Source: Chitinophaga arvensicola (GTDB taxonomy: Bacteria; Bacteroidota; Bacteroidia; Chitinophagales; Chitinophagaceae). From it: a DNA stretch of 64,000 nucleotides. The stretch is from NCBI RefSeq assembly GCF_900110835.1, contig NZ_FOJG01000001.1, positions 1,437,022-1,501,021 of the forward strand, in the 5' to 3' direction. The translations under genes were made by a program, and so were the position numbers. The notes below the pieces were generated by a model. It was not told the origin of the DNA. It did no database searches and saw only the letters and a program-made list of their open reading frames with translations. Below are positions 56,310 to 64,000 of the stretch, piece by piece (the stretch's first letter is position 1; each line of letters starts with the position of its first letter).

Positions 56310-57731
56310 ATGAAAAGAATTCTGTTTCCTGTAATGTTCTTAGCTGTGATCATTACATCCTGTGGCAAAGACGATAAAAACGATACACCGCCACCGACGC
56401 AGCAGGTTGACATGACCAAGGCTACTATTGAGAGAACTTCCAATAGTACTGAATTTAAAGAAGCGCCAGAAACACTGCCAAAGCAGATCACTACGAATAC
56501 TGTTTTGAAAACAGGTAAAACTTACCTGCTGACTCAATTCACTTTTGTATTGAATGGTGCTACCATTAAGATTGAGCCAGGTGTAACTATTAAAGGATCT
56601 AAATCTCCGGATAAAGGTGCGCTGATCATTACCCGTAACGGTAAGATTGATGCACAGGGTACTGCAGCAGCACCGATTGTATTTACTTCCAGCCAGGCAA
56701 CGCCAAACAGCGGCGACTGGGGTGGTATCATCCTGTTGGGTAATGCGCAAAATAATGGTGCAAAAGATGGTGTGGCCGGTTTACAGGCGATTGAAGGTGG
56801 TGTGAACGAAACCGCTACTGGTTACGGTTTACACGGTGGTACCAAAGCAGATGATAACTCAGGTGTAATGAAATATGTACGTATTGAGTATCCTGGTATT
56901 GCATTCGCGGTAAATGATGAAATCAACGGTCTTACTTTTGGTAGCGTTGGTAGCGGTACTACGATTGATTATATCCAGGTAAGCTACTCAGGTGATGATT
57001 CCTTTGAGTGGTTTGGCGGTACTGTAAACTGTAAGCACCTGATCGCTTACCGTGGTACAGATGATGATTTCGATACAGACAACGGTTTCTCCGGAAAGAT
57101 CCAGTTTGGTATTTCTGTTCGTGATGCAGCGATTGCCGATTTCGGTCCGAGCGGTGCTTCCAATGGTTTTGAGTCTGACAACGACGCAGATGGTACTACC
57201 AAAACGCCGCAGACATCTGCTATCTTCAGCAACATGACGATGGTAGGGCCTTATGCCAATGCTACGCCTGAAGCTACTGCTGCTCCTTACAAGAGAGGTG
57301 CGCATATCAGAAGAAACAGTAAAATTTCCATCTTCAATTCCGTATTTGTAGGCTGGCCTGTAGGTTTATTCCTGGATGGTGCGCTGACAGAAGCAAGTGC
57401 TACTTCCAATGCACTGGAATATAAGAATAACACAATTGCGGGTTCTCCGCTGGTAGTTGCTCCGGGTACAGCAGCATTTAATGCGCCTAACTGGTTCAGC
57501 ACTGCAGGTTTTGCGAATAGCACGCTGGTGGCTATTGCTGATGCAAAACTGACCAATACCGGTTATACTACTTTTGATCCAACACCTGCTGCGGGTTCCC
57601 CATTGCTGGCTGGTGCTGATTTCACAAGTGCAAAATTAGGCGGTGGTGCATTTACCACTACTACCTATGTAGGTGCAGCAGCGGCTGGCGACAGCTGGTT
57701 CAAAGGCTGGACCAAATTTGCCAACAAATAG
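56310..57731 (+). CDS. predicted surface lipoprotein with beta-helix-like repeats
   Basis: 473 residues. Signal and lipobox: MKRILFPVMFLAVIITSCGK, with the acylated Cys at residue 18, followed by KDDKNDTPPP. The mature part has beta-helix-like turns: LTQFTFVLNGATIKIEPGVT, GALIITRNGKIDAQGTAAAP, WGGIILLGNAQNNGAKDGVA, MKYVRIEYPGIAFAVNDEIN, and VGSGTTIDYIQVSYSGDDSF. It ends SWFKGWTKFANK. Many acidic DGDDDF-like stretches may bind calcium. It is probably the extracellular partner of the receptor 50 bp upstream, replacing a SusD. The family is unrecognised; the terminator at 57762-57797 closes the unit. Confidence 0.75.
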   Translation: MKRILFPVMFLAVIITSCGKDDKNDTPPPTQQVDMTKATIERTSNSTEFKEAPETLPKQITTNTVLKTGKTYLLTQFTFVLNGATIKIEPGVTIKGSKSPDKGALIITRNGKIDAQGTAAAPIVFTSSQATPNSGDWGGIILLGNAQNNGAKDGVAGLQAIEGGVNETATGYGLHGGTKADDNSGVMKYVRIEYPGIAFAVNDEINGLTFGSVGSGTTIDYIQVSYSGDDSFEWFGGTVNCKHLIAYRGTDDDFDTDNGFSGKIQFGISVRDAAIADFGPSGASNGFESDNDADGTTKTPQTSAIFSNMTMVGPYANATPEATAAPYKRGAHIRRNSKISIFNSVFVGWPVGLFLDGALTEASATSNALEYKNNTIAGSPLVVAPGTAAFNAPNWFSTAGFANSTLVAIADAKLTNTGYTTFDPTPAAGSPLLAGADFTSAKLGGGAFTTTTYVGAAAAGDSWFKGWTKFANK

Positions 57732-57761
57732 TATTTATTAAAATTTCATAAACTGTAGCGC

Positions 57762-57797
57762 AAGCCGCCCGGGTTTTTACCCAGGCGGCTTCTTTTT
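57762..57797 (+). terminator. terminator of the TonB receptor / lipoprotein unit
   Basis: A 13-bp stem AAGCCGCCCGGGT with ACCCAGGCGGCTT, one mismatch, 4-base T loop, then CTTTTT, 31 bp past the stop. Confidence 0.85.
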
Positions 57798-57802
57798 GCA
57801 CC

Positions 57803-57845
57803 AAAAAAAACGGACCTGCAGTACTTCTGCAGGTCCGTTTTTTTT
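57803..57845 (-). terminator. terminator of the M13 peptidase gene
   Basis: A 19-bp perfect stem (A8CGGACCTGCAG and its complement) with a 5-base loop, 16 bp past the stop of the minus-strand peptidase. It is symmetrical, so it can also back up the plus-strand terminator. Confidence 0.85.
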
Positions 57846-57861
57846 TGAAGTATTTATATAC

Positions 57862-59928
57862 TTACCAGATAACTACTCTTTCTGCTTCCGGTAATACCAT
57901 TTTGTTGCCCGGTGTGCAACCCCATGCTGCCTGGAATTCAGCCAGGTGAGGTAATGGTCCGTTTATACGGAATCTTGCCGGAGAGTGAGGATCTGTCTGG
58001 ATCTGGTTACGCAGTGCGGCGTCGGTGATATTACCGTGCCATACCTGTGCCCAGCCCAGGAAGAAACGTTGCTGCCAGGTGAATCCTTCGATAGGTTTAG
58101 GTTCGCCCTTACCTTCAAATGATTTTACGAGGGCATGATAGGCCAGTGTTAAACCACCCAGATCTGCTACGTTTTCACCGATGGTTAATGCACCGTTTAC
58201 TTTGAAACCTGGCAATGCTTCCAGGGTGCTGAAGTAATCGATATAACGTTTGGTGAGTTTATCAAAGTTTTTGCGGTCTGCTTCTGTCCACCAGTTTTTC
58301 AGGTTACCTTCTGCATCGAACTGGGAACCCTGGTCATCGAAGCCATGGGTAAATTCGTGACCGATCACGGCGATGATACCGCCATAGTTGATCGCGTCAT
58401 CTGCGTTAGGATTGTAGAAAGGAGGTTGCAGGATACCGGCAGGGAATACTACTTCGTTGTTTAACGGGTTGTAGTAAGCATTTACGGTCTGAGGAGTCAT
58501 ACCCCATTCGCTTTTATCTACCGGTTTACCGATTTTATCGATATTTTCTTTGTGCTCGTAAAGGCTGGCTGCTATTACGTTTTCTACCAGTTTACCTTTT
58601 TCTATGTTGATGGAAGAGTAATCTTTCCATTTGTCGGGATACCCGATTTTATAGGTAAAGGAAGCCAGTTTTTTGTGTGCCATCTGTTTGGTGGAATCGC
58701 CCATCCAGGTCAGCTTATCGATTCTTTCGCCGTATACTTTGCGAACGTTTTCGATCATTTCAGATACTTTCTGTTTGCTGCTTTCAGGGAAATATTTCTT
58801 GGCAAACAGTTTACCCAAAGGCATACCCATTTTAGAATCAGTAGAACGGATAGCTCTTTCCGGACGGGTTTTCTGGGCTTTTTTACCAGTCATTACGGTA
58901 CCGAAGAAATGGAAGTTCTCGTTATCGAAGGTGCCTGGTAAGTAGCTGGCGAACTGGGTGAGCAGTTGCCATTTGGAATAAGTTTTCAGTATTTCCAGTG
59001 AAGTGGATTTCACCAAAGCATTGGCTTTAGTGATATAAGGTTTGTTCTGGAGTACGAGGGTATCTGTTTTGATATCCTGTTTACCGGCGAAGTTATCCCA
59101 GTCAAAATCCGGCGCCAGTGTTTTCAGTTCGCTGAAAGCGGATCTGTTATAGGTTTTAACCGGGTCGCGCAGTTCAACGTTGCTCAGTTGTATTTTGGCG
59201 AGTTGGGTTTCAAAATCGAGAACTGTTTTACCGGCGTTGGCATCAGGGAAGCCTGCCAGTTTAAACATTTTATCTACGTGGCTTACGAATTCGCTGCGTA
59301 CATTTTTGGTAGCGGAATCCTGTCTTTCGTAGTAGCTTTTTTCGCCGAGGCTCAAACCAGACTGACCCTGGTACAGTACGTTCATTTTACTGTTGCGGGC
59401 GTCGGCATCGGCGCCGAAGCCGGTAAAGGAGGAAACGCCGATTTTCTGGAGTTCACCGGTAACGGCAGCCCAATCGGCCAGTGTTTTTACCGCAGCGATC
59501 TTATCGAGGTAAGGTTGCAGTGGGGTGATACCGCGTTGTTCGATGGTGGCGGTATCCAGGAAGGAAGAGTAGTAATCAGCGATCTGCTGTTCTTCTGTTC
59601 CTTTTTTGAGGTCTTTTTTGGCGGTGATTTCTGCAATGATGCCTTTGAGGCGAACTTCCTTGTTTTCCTTATCGAGGATGTTGAATGCTCCCCAGCGGCT
59701 TTCGGTAGATGGAATTGGGTTGTTCTTTTTCCAGTTACCATTCACATAATTGTCGAAATCGTCGCAGGCTTTGTAGGATGAGTCAATGTCAGCCAGGTTA
59801 AAGGCGGGCACTTTGGTGGTGTCTGCTCCTGTTCCTGCTGCCTGTTGCGAGGAACTGTTGGAATTGCAGGCTGCAAATGTAACCATGGCAGCCAGCAACG
59901 GTAGTTTTACCGCATTGGTTTTATTCAT
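57862..59928 (-). CDS. M13-family zinc metallopeptidase (neprilysin-like)
   Basis: 688 residues with a lipoprotein signal (MNKTNAVKLPLLAAMVTFAA then C21). Zinc-binding HExxH in IIAVIGHEFTHGFDDQGSQF and the third ligand Glu in ENVADLGGLTLAYHALVK. The N-terminal part has FDNYVNGNWKKNNPIPSTES, the M13 opening, and the C-terminus PLPHLAEFQAAWGCTPGNKM is typical. It hydrolyses oligopeptides in the periplasm or at the outer membrane. Length is near the family norm of 670-700. With the two peptide transporters it fits a peptide-using lifestyle. Confidence 0.95.
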   Translation of the reverse strand: MNKTNAVKLPLLAAMVTFAACNSNSSSQQAAGTGADTTKVPAFNLADIDSSYKACDDFDNYVNGNWKKNNPIPSTESRWGAFNILDKENKEVRLKGIIAEITAKKDLKKGTEEQQIADYYSSFLDTATIEQRGITPLQPYLDKIAAVKTLADWAAVTGELQKIGVSSFTGFGADADARNSKMNVLYQGQSGLSLGEKSYYERQDSATKNVRSEFVSHVDKMFKLAGFPDANAGKTVLDFETQLAKIQLSNVELRDPVKTYNRSAFSELKTLAPDFDWDNFAGKQDIKTDTLVLQNKPYITKANALVKSTSLEILKTYSKWQLLTQFASYLPGTFDNENFHFFGTVMTGKKAQKTRPERAIRSTDSKMGMPLGKLFAKKYFPESSKQKVSEMIENVRKVYGERIDKLTWMGDSTKQMAHKKLASFTYKIGYPDKWKDYSSINIEKGKLVENVIAASLYEHKENIDKIGKPVDKSEWGMTPQTVNAYYNPLNNEVVFPAGILQPPFYNPNADDAINYGGIIAVIGHEFTHGFDDQGSQFDAEGNLKNWWTEADRKNFDKLTKRYIDYFSTLEALPGFKVNGALTIGENVADLGGLTLAYHALVKSFEGKGEPKPIEGFTWQQRFFLGWAQVWHGNITDAALRNQIQTDPHSPARFRINGPLPHLAEFQAAWGCTPGNKMVLPEAERVVIW

Positions 59929-60053
59929 ATATTAAACAGGTTTAGTATTTAAAGTTATGGAAAACCACGGAGCTAGCATGACGGGTTTTTATAAACGGCA
60001 ATCTCCGCCGTTGCCTGCCACGGATCAAATCGGATAATCTCTGAATAATTAGG

Positions 60054-60061
60054 TAGGTTTG
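60054..60061 (+). promoter_or_regulatory. candidate promoter -7 box for the membrane-protein / globin unit
   Basis: TAGGTTTG fits TAnnTTTG, 22 bp before the ATG at 60084. It would drive the membrane-protein gene and, through the short gaps, the globin and rarA. Confidence 0.42.
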
Positions 60062-60083
60062 TATTACGTAAAATAAGATTTTA

Positions 60084-60596
60084 ATGGATTTCAGGTTTAA
60101 ATTGTACAGGGTTACGACGGCTATAGCATTGATGATATCCGGTTTTTTTGCTTTCATGGGTCTTTCCGTGATACTGTTCCAGGGGATGAATATCGCCTTT
60201 TTAACAAGCCTGATATTGTGGGGCGCCTGTTTTATTCATAGCGTTTTATCTTTATATCTTCAACGGAGCATCATCTTGCCGGAAGTACCGCTGAAGGAAA
60301 ATACGCCTGGTGGTATTCAGATCATGGGCGTCATTGCACTGCTGTTTTCTGCCATCATGGTTTTACTGGGATTAGTATTGATCAGCTTACCGGAAAATAT
60401 TGTGAAGGAAGTGAGGGAAATGATGGTGAATCCTGAAGAGCAAAAGGCCATCACCGCTGCGAGTCTCCGGTTTATAGGCGCATTTTGTCTACTGCCGGGA
60501 ATTGTACTGATCACTAACGTGGTTTTGTCTTTCCGCTTCCTGCGTCAGTGGCGTCAGCAACAGGCGTCTCCTCATAACGATGAGGAAGAGGAATAA
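60084..60596 (+). CDS. small membrane protein, unknown function
   Basis: 170 residues with four membrane segments: TTAIALMISGFFAFMGLSVI, MNIAFLTSLILWGACFIHSV, MGVIALLFSAIMVLLGLVLI, and FIGAFCLLPGIVLITNVVLS. The end is acidic (ASPHNDEEEE). I recognise no family. The tight spacing (11 bp) to a truncated haemoglobin gene suggests co-expression but gives no function. Confidence 0.7.
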   Translation: MDFRFKLYRVTTAIALMISGFFAFMGLSVILFQGMNIAFLTSLILWGACFIHSVLSLYLQRSIILPEVPLKENTPGGIQIMGVIALLFSAIMVLLGLVLISLPENIVKEVREMMVNPEEQKAITAASLRFIGAFCLLPGIVLITNVVLSFRFLRQWRQQQASPHNDEEEE

Positions 60597-60607
60597 ATAT
60601 AAGAATT

Positions 60608-61039
60608 ATGGAAAAGCGCGAAATAGCCAACCGGACGGATATTGCTTTATTGGTAGATAGCTTTTATGATAAAGTAAAAGCAGATGACCTGATTGGTTAT
60701 ATCTTTAACGATATCGCGAAAGTGGATTGGGCAAAACACCTGCCCACGATGTATGATTTCTGGGAAGGACTGCTGCTGGACGGGGAAAATTACAAAGGCA
60801 ACGCGATGGCGCCACATTTTAAGTTGAATCAGCTGATACCATTGCAGCCGCAGCATTTCGACCGCTGGCTGCAATTGTTTGAAGCTACTGTAGCGGAGAA
60901 TTTTACGGGAGATAAAGCCGCATTGGCTGTTACCCGGGCCAGATCCATCAAAGGAGTCATGGCATTGAAAATGGACCGGATCAATCATCCCGGAAAAGAT
61001 CAGGGTATCCCGCTCGTTAACCCGGGCAATAAACCATAA
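60608..61039 (+). CDS. group III truncated haemoglobin
   Basis: 143 residues. It aligns by eye with the C. jejuni Ctb type: LVDSFYDKVKADDLIGYIFN, the distal His region VDWAKHLPTMYDFWEGLLLD (H44), and the proximal His H70 in NAMAPHFKLNQLIPL, then HFDRWLQLFEATVAENF. Group III globins bind O2 or NO and may help with NO detoxification or low oxygen. It lies 11 bp after the membrane-protein gene and 20 bp before rarA. Full length. Confidence 0.92.
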   Translation: MEKREIANRTDIALLVDSFYDKVKADDLIGYIFNDIAKVDWAKHLPTMYDFWEGLLLDGENYKGNAMAPHFKLNQLIPLQPQHFDRWLQLFEATVAENFTGDKAALAVTRARSIKGVMALKMDRINHPGKDQGIPLVNPGNKP

Positions 61040-61059
61040 AACAAAACAAGGAGTGTAGT

Positions 61060-62316
61060 ATGCAACCATTAGCGGAGCGGCTAAGACCGGTAACGTTGGA
61101 TGAACTGGTGGGGCAGGAACATCTTACCGGCAAGGACAGTATTTTAAGGAAAGCGATTGAGCAGGGAATGATCCCTTCTATGATCCTGTGGGGGCCTCCC
61201 GGTGTTGGTAAAACTACGATTGCCAACATTATTGCACATACATTACAGGTACCTTTTTACACGCTCAGCGCTATTTCAGCGGGTGTAAAGGAAGTGCGGG
61301 AAGTGATAGAAATGGCCAGGCGGCAGCAACACGCGGTATTGTTTATTGATGAAATCCATCGTTTTAACAAGTCGCAGCAGGATGCGCTGCTGGGGGCAGT
61401 AGAAAAGGGTATCATCACCCTGATTGGCGCTACCACAGAGAATCCCTCTTTCGAGGTAAATGCGGCGGTACTATCCCGCAGCCAGGTGTATGTATTGAAA
61501 CCACTCGGGAAAGACCAACTGATGCAGTTATTGCAGCAGGCCATGGAACGCGATGAGTGGTTACGCAGCAAGCATATTGAATTAAAGGAAACCAGCGCGC
61601 TGTTTAATATTTCCGGTGGAGATGCACGTAAGCTGTTGAACCTTTTTGAACTGGTGGTGACTACCTTACAGGAAGATCCGATTGTAATTACAGATCAGAA
61701 AGTAATGCACATCGCGCAACAGCGTGTAGCCATTTACGATAAGAGCGGAGAACAGCATTATGATATTATTTCTGCGTTTATAAAATCTATCCGGGGCAGT
61801 GATCCCAATGCGGCGTTATACTATCTGGCGAGAATGATCGATGGTGGAGAAGATGTGAAATTTATTGCGCGGAGGCTGGTTATCCTGGCGTCGGAAGATA
61901 TTGGTAATGCCAATCCGAATGCACAGCTGCTGGCCACCAGTTGTTTCCAGGCCGTGAATATGATCGGTTACCCCGAATCAAGGATTATCCTGTCGCAGTG
62001 CGTCACGTACCTGGCTGCTTCTGCGAAAAGCAATGCGGCGGTAACGGCTATCAGTGCAGCACAATCGGTAGTTGCTAAAACCGGTGATCTGCCGGTACCT
62101 ATGCATATCAGGAACGCCCCTACGAAATTGATGAAGGACATGGATTATGGTAAGGGCTACGCATATGCGCACAATTACGAAAACAATTTTGTGGTGCAGG
62201 AATTTCTGCCGGATGCTATCAAAGGAACGAAGTTTTATGACCCGGGTAATAACCCAAGGGAAAATGAACTGCGAAACCACCTGAAGAGCTTGTGGAAGGA
62301 AAAATATAATTATTAG
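61060..62316 (+). CDS. rarA: replication-associated recombination protein A
   Basis: A 418-residue AAA+ ATPase (MgsA/RarA/WRNIP1). Walker A at 45-52 (WGPPGVGKTTIANII), Walker B LFIDEIHRFNKSQQDALLGA, sensor 1 GATTENPSFEVNAAVLSRSQ, sensor 2 SGGDARKLLNLFEL, and the C-terminal tetramerisation part with IKSIRGSDPNAALYYLARMI. It acts at stalled forks and gaps. It starts MQPLAERLRPVTLDELVGQE. Convergent with pbpC. Confidence 0.95.
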   Translation: MQPLAERLRPVTLDELVGQEHLTGKDSILRKAIEQGMIPSMILWGPPGVGKTTIANIIAHTLQVPFYTLSAISAGVKEVREVIEMARRQQHAVLFIDEIHRFNKSQQDALLGAVEKGIITLIGATTENPSFEVNAAVLSRSQVYVLKPLGKDQLMQLLQQAMERDEWLRSKHIELKETSALFNISGGDARKLLNLFELVVTTLQEDPIVITDQKVMHIAQQRVAIYDKSGEQHYDIISAFIKSIRGSDPNAALYYLARMIDGGEDVKFIARRLVILASEDIGNANPNAQLLATSCFQAVNMIGYPESRIILSQCVTYLAASAKSNAAVTAISAAQSVVAKTGDLPVPMHIRNAPTKLMKDMDYGKGYAYAHNYENNFVVQEFLPDAIKGTKFYDPGNNPRENELRNHLKSLWKEKYNY

Positions 62317-62348
62317 AAAAAGGGGAGATGTACACATCTCCCCTTTTT
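62317..62348. terminator. bidirectional terminator between rarA and pbpC
   Basis: A 15-base arm AAAAAGGGGAGATGT and its perfect complement around a 2-base centre (so the closing pairs open to a loop). It lies directly between the two convergent stop codons, with A/T runs for both directions. Confidence 0.85.
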
Positions 62349-62350
62349 TT

Positions 62351-64000
62351 TTATTCTCTCTCTTTTGTTAAGATCTCGAATGTTTGTTCAATTCTTTCCC
62401 CGTTTTCATCTACCAGTGTGATGGTATGTTTGCCTGGAGGCGGATGCAGGGCCATCTGATGAAACTCTGCGGTGGTACCGATAAAGTTGTTATCGAGGTG
62501 CCAGAATATTTTAGTGGCATTGTTGCGGTGCGTAGCAGTAAAGATCGTCTGACCTGCTTTACCATCAATTTCAACGGGAACGAATATACGTGCGCCTGGT
62601 CTTGGGTAGATCAGTTCCATGGGCGCTTTGTCTTGTCCCAATGAAGCGAGACAATCCGGTTTATAAGGTGGCAGTTGCTGGTAATAGTTTTTACTACGGT
62701 AGTAATATTCCTGCGATGGTGGTAAAACAAACCAGGATTTATGCTGCATCATGGAAGGCGATTCGCAGCTCTCCGTTACGCGCCACTGGCCGGTTCTGTC
62801 GAGATGTACCAACTGATGATAAGGACATACGCCGGCCCTGATGCCTGCGGCAGGTACATATACAGAATCAATTTCATCACATAGCTCACCTGCGCGGAAA
62901 CCGCTTTTTCGGCACACTTCAATCTTTTTCAGTTGTGCATACGGGGTATTGAACCAGCCATTGGTGTGTAGTAACCGGAATACATCAAACAGGATAGGTG
63001 CAGCTGTGGATACACCGATCAGACCAGGACGTCCTTCCCCGTCGGCATTCCCTACCCATACACCAACTACGTATTGCGGCGTAACGCCAATGGCCCATCC
63101 ATCGCGGAAACCGAAGCTGGTACCTGTTTTCCAGGCAATGCGCTGGGAAGAGGAAAACTGTTGCCAGAGTAATTCCTCACCCGGCCGCATTACTTCCGTC
63201 ATGGCCTGGAATGCGTACCAGATGGAGCCTGCATCAAGAATACCTTCCTTACTTAATCCATACCTGGAGGGGCGTTGAATATTGAGCCGGTAGTTGGGCG
63301 GATGGATATCGTCCATATCATATCTGCCTTTGTATTGATCCATGTGGATGAGTGTACGGGCCATACTGGCGTACATACCACACATTTCCCAGAGGGTGGT
63401 TTCGCCACCACCGAGAATGAGTGAAAGGCCGTAGTGGTCTGCTGGTTTATTGAGGGTGGTGATCCCCATTTTTTGCAACAGGGAATGAAAGCGTTCGTAG
63501 CGGTATTGTTGCAGCATCCGCACAGCGGGGATATTCAATGAGCGGGCGAGTGCGCGTGACGCAGGGACGGCGCCGTCATAGCCCAGGTCGAAGTTTTGCG
63601 GCGAATAACCGGCTATCTGTGTGGGGATATCGGGAATGAGTGTATTGGGAAGAATGAGGCCATCATTGAGCATGGCGGCGTATAGTACGGGTTTCAGTGT
63701 GCTGCCCGGACTCCTTCTCGCCTGCACAATATCCACGTGGCTTTCCAGTTCGGGATCGCCGGGATGATAGATATTGCCTACATAGGCAAGGGTATTACCG
63801 GTTTCCACATCCAGCACCAGCACGGCTGCGTTGTTGATGCCATTGGCTTTGTATGCGCTGTGGTATCTTTCTGCGATTGCTGTGGCATTCCGCTGGAGAT
63901 CGGCGGCCAGCGTAGTTTTGATGCGGGTAGGTTCATCTGTTTTCTGTTGCTGGTAATCGCGGCGGAAGAGATCGAGCAGGTGCGGGGCTTCCTGAGGCAG
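62351..64000 (-). CDS. pbpC: penicillin-binding protein 1C (5' end cut by window edge)
   Basis: The frame is open from the right edge (64000) to the stop at 62351, 549 residues seen; the N-terminal glycosyltransferase domain lies beyond the window. The transpeptidase motifs are present: S-x-x-K in RRSPGSTLKPVLYAAMLNDG, SLN in LARSLNIPAVRMLQ, and KTG in WKTGTSFGFRDGWAIG. The BiPBP_C domain ends the chain (AGQTIFTATHRNNATKIFWH, GKHTITLVDENGERIEQTFE). PBP1C is a peptidoglycan synthase of uncertain role, often with an MG2/alpha-2-macroglobulin gene upstream; that position is outside the window. Confidence 0.93.
   Translation of the reverse strand: MPQEAPHLLDLFRRDYQQQKTDEPTRIKTTLAADLQRNATAIAERYHSAYKANGINNAAVLVLDVETGNTLAYVGNIYHPGDPELESHVDIVQARRSPGSTLKPVLYAAMLNDGLILPNTLIPDIPTQIAGYSPQNFDLGYDGAVPASRALARSLNIPAVRMLQQYRYERFHSLLQKMGITTLNKPADHYGLSLILGGGETTLWEMCGMYASMARTLIHMDQYKGRYDMDDIHPPNYRLNIQRPSRYGLSKEGILDAGSIWYAFQAMTEVMRPGEELLWQQFSSSQRIAWKTGTSFGFRDGWAIGVTPQYVVGVWVGNADGEGRPGLIGVSTAAPILFDVFRLLHTNGWFNTPYAQLKKIEVCRKSGFRAGELCDEIDSVYVPAAGIRAGVCPYHQLVHLDRTGQWRVTESCESPSMMQHKSWFVLPPSQEYYYRSKNYYQQLPPYKPDCLASLGQDKAPMELIYPRPGARIFVPVEIDGKAGQTIFTATHRNNATKIFWHLDNNFIGTTAEFHQMALHPPPGKHTITLVDENGERIEQTFEILTKERE

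Noticed and set aside
53473..57731. Classical SusC/SusD pair
   Set aside because: The second protein is beta-helix-like and lacks the helical TPR-type SusD pattern.
1..64000. CRISPR arrays, tRNA or rRNA genes, insertion sequences, prophage or defence islands
   Set aside because: No regular repeat-spacer pattern, no tRNA T-arm pattern in any gap, no transposase or phage gene seen. Gaps are too short and gene content too housekeeping for such elements.

Overview
The window is a chromosomal segment from a Bacteroidota bacterium, most likely a Chitinophaga-like member of the Chitinophagaceae. The evidence is the gene content (gldF/gldG/gldB gliding genes, Oar-like and CarboxypepD_reg-type TonB receptors, a DUF1800/DUF1501 pair, DUF5777, group III truncated haemoglobin), the recurring -7 promoter box TAnnTTTG used by this phylum, and the absence of Shine-Dalgarno sequences. 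No tRNA, rRNA, CRISPR array, insertion sequence or prophage was seen. About 62 protein genes cover roughly 90% of the sequence. Two are cut by the window edges: gldG on the left and pbpC on the right.

Layout. 1-3.5 kb: gldF-gldG and a cysteine desulfurase, all minus strand. 3.6-4.8 kb: methylmalonyl-CoA epimerase, then a 600-700 bp non-coding stretch with two terminators. 4.8-9.5 kb: a large Oar-like TonB receptor behind murF (minus). 9.6-12.3 kb: a haem-motif lipoprotein, YceI, a DUF5777 barrel, a small HExxH protein, then apaG. 12.3-17.3 kb: gldB divergent from a PorT-like barrel, nadE and serS. 17.4-21.3 kb: small accessory genes, namely a GNAT, a nitroreductase/HxlR divergent pair, an HD protein and an AraC regulator divergent from a membrane protein. 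21.4-27.7 kb: a molybdenum-cofactor island (moeB-rhodanese, TSUP transporter, moaA, a small DUF7009-like gene, moaD, moaE, mobA, moaC, moeA) with no molybdoenzyme beside it. 27.7-31 kb: the DUF1800/DUF1501 pair and a lipoprotein. 31-35 kb: OPT and POT peptide transporters. 35-42.6 kb: purD and the rod-shape operon mreBCD-mrdA-rodA. 42.7-44.7 kb: MBL-fold hydrolase, AraC regulator and an NTF2-like protein. 44.8-46.6 kb: an ECF sigma / anti-sigma-like / Spy-like operon (minus). 46.9-49.9 kb: rfbA-galE-transketolase C-terminal subunit (minus). 50-51.7 kb: PiT phosphate transporter with a DUF47 protein (minus). 51.9-57.7 kb: an LpxH-like phosphoesterase, an orphan ORF, and a TonB receptor with a beta-helix-like lipoprotein. 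57.9-64 kb: M13 peptidase, a membrane protein, truncated haemoglobin, rarA and pbpC.

Much of the window serves the cell envelope: peptidoglycan precursor (murF), elongasome (mreBCD, PBP2, RodA), PBP1C, sugar-nucleotide supply (rfbA, galE), gliding, and outer-membrane receptors. The least understood parts are the haem-motif/YceI/DUF5777/HExxH cluster, the TonB receptor plus beta-helix lipoprotein pair, and several non-coding structures. The non-coding structures are two near-identical terminators about 42 kb apart that share an extra upstream dyad, an 11-bp inverted repeat abutting the start codon of the Oar-like receptor, a 21-bp-period direct repeat at the araC divergent promoter, and long hairpins after purD and between mreB and mreC. 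I saw no clear new defence or biosynthetic system. All calls rest on reading the sequence without database searches.
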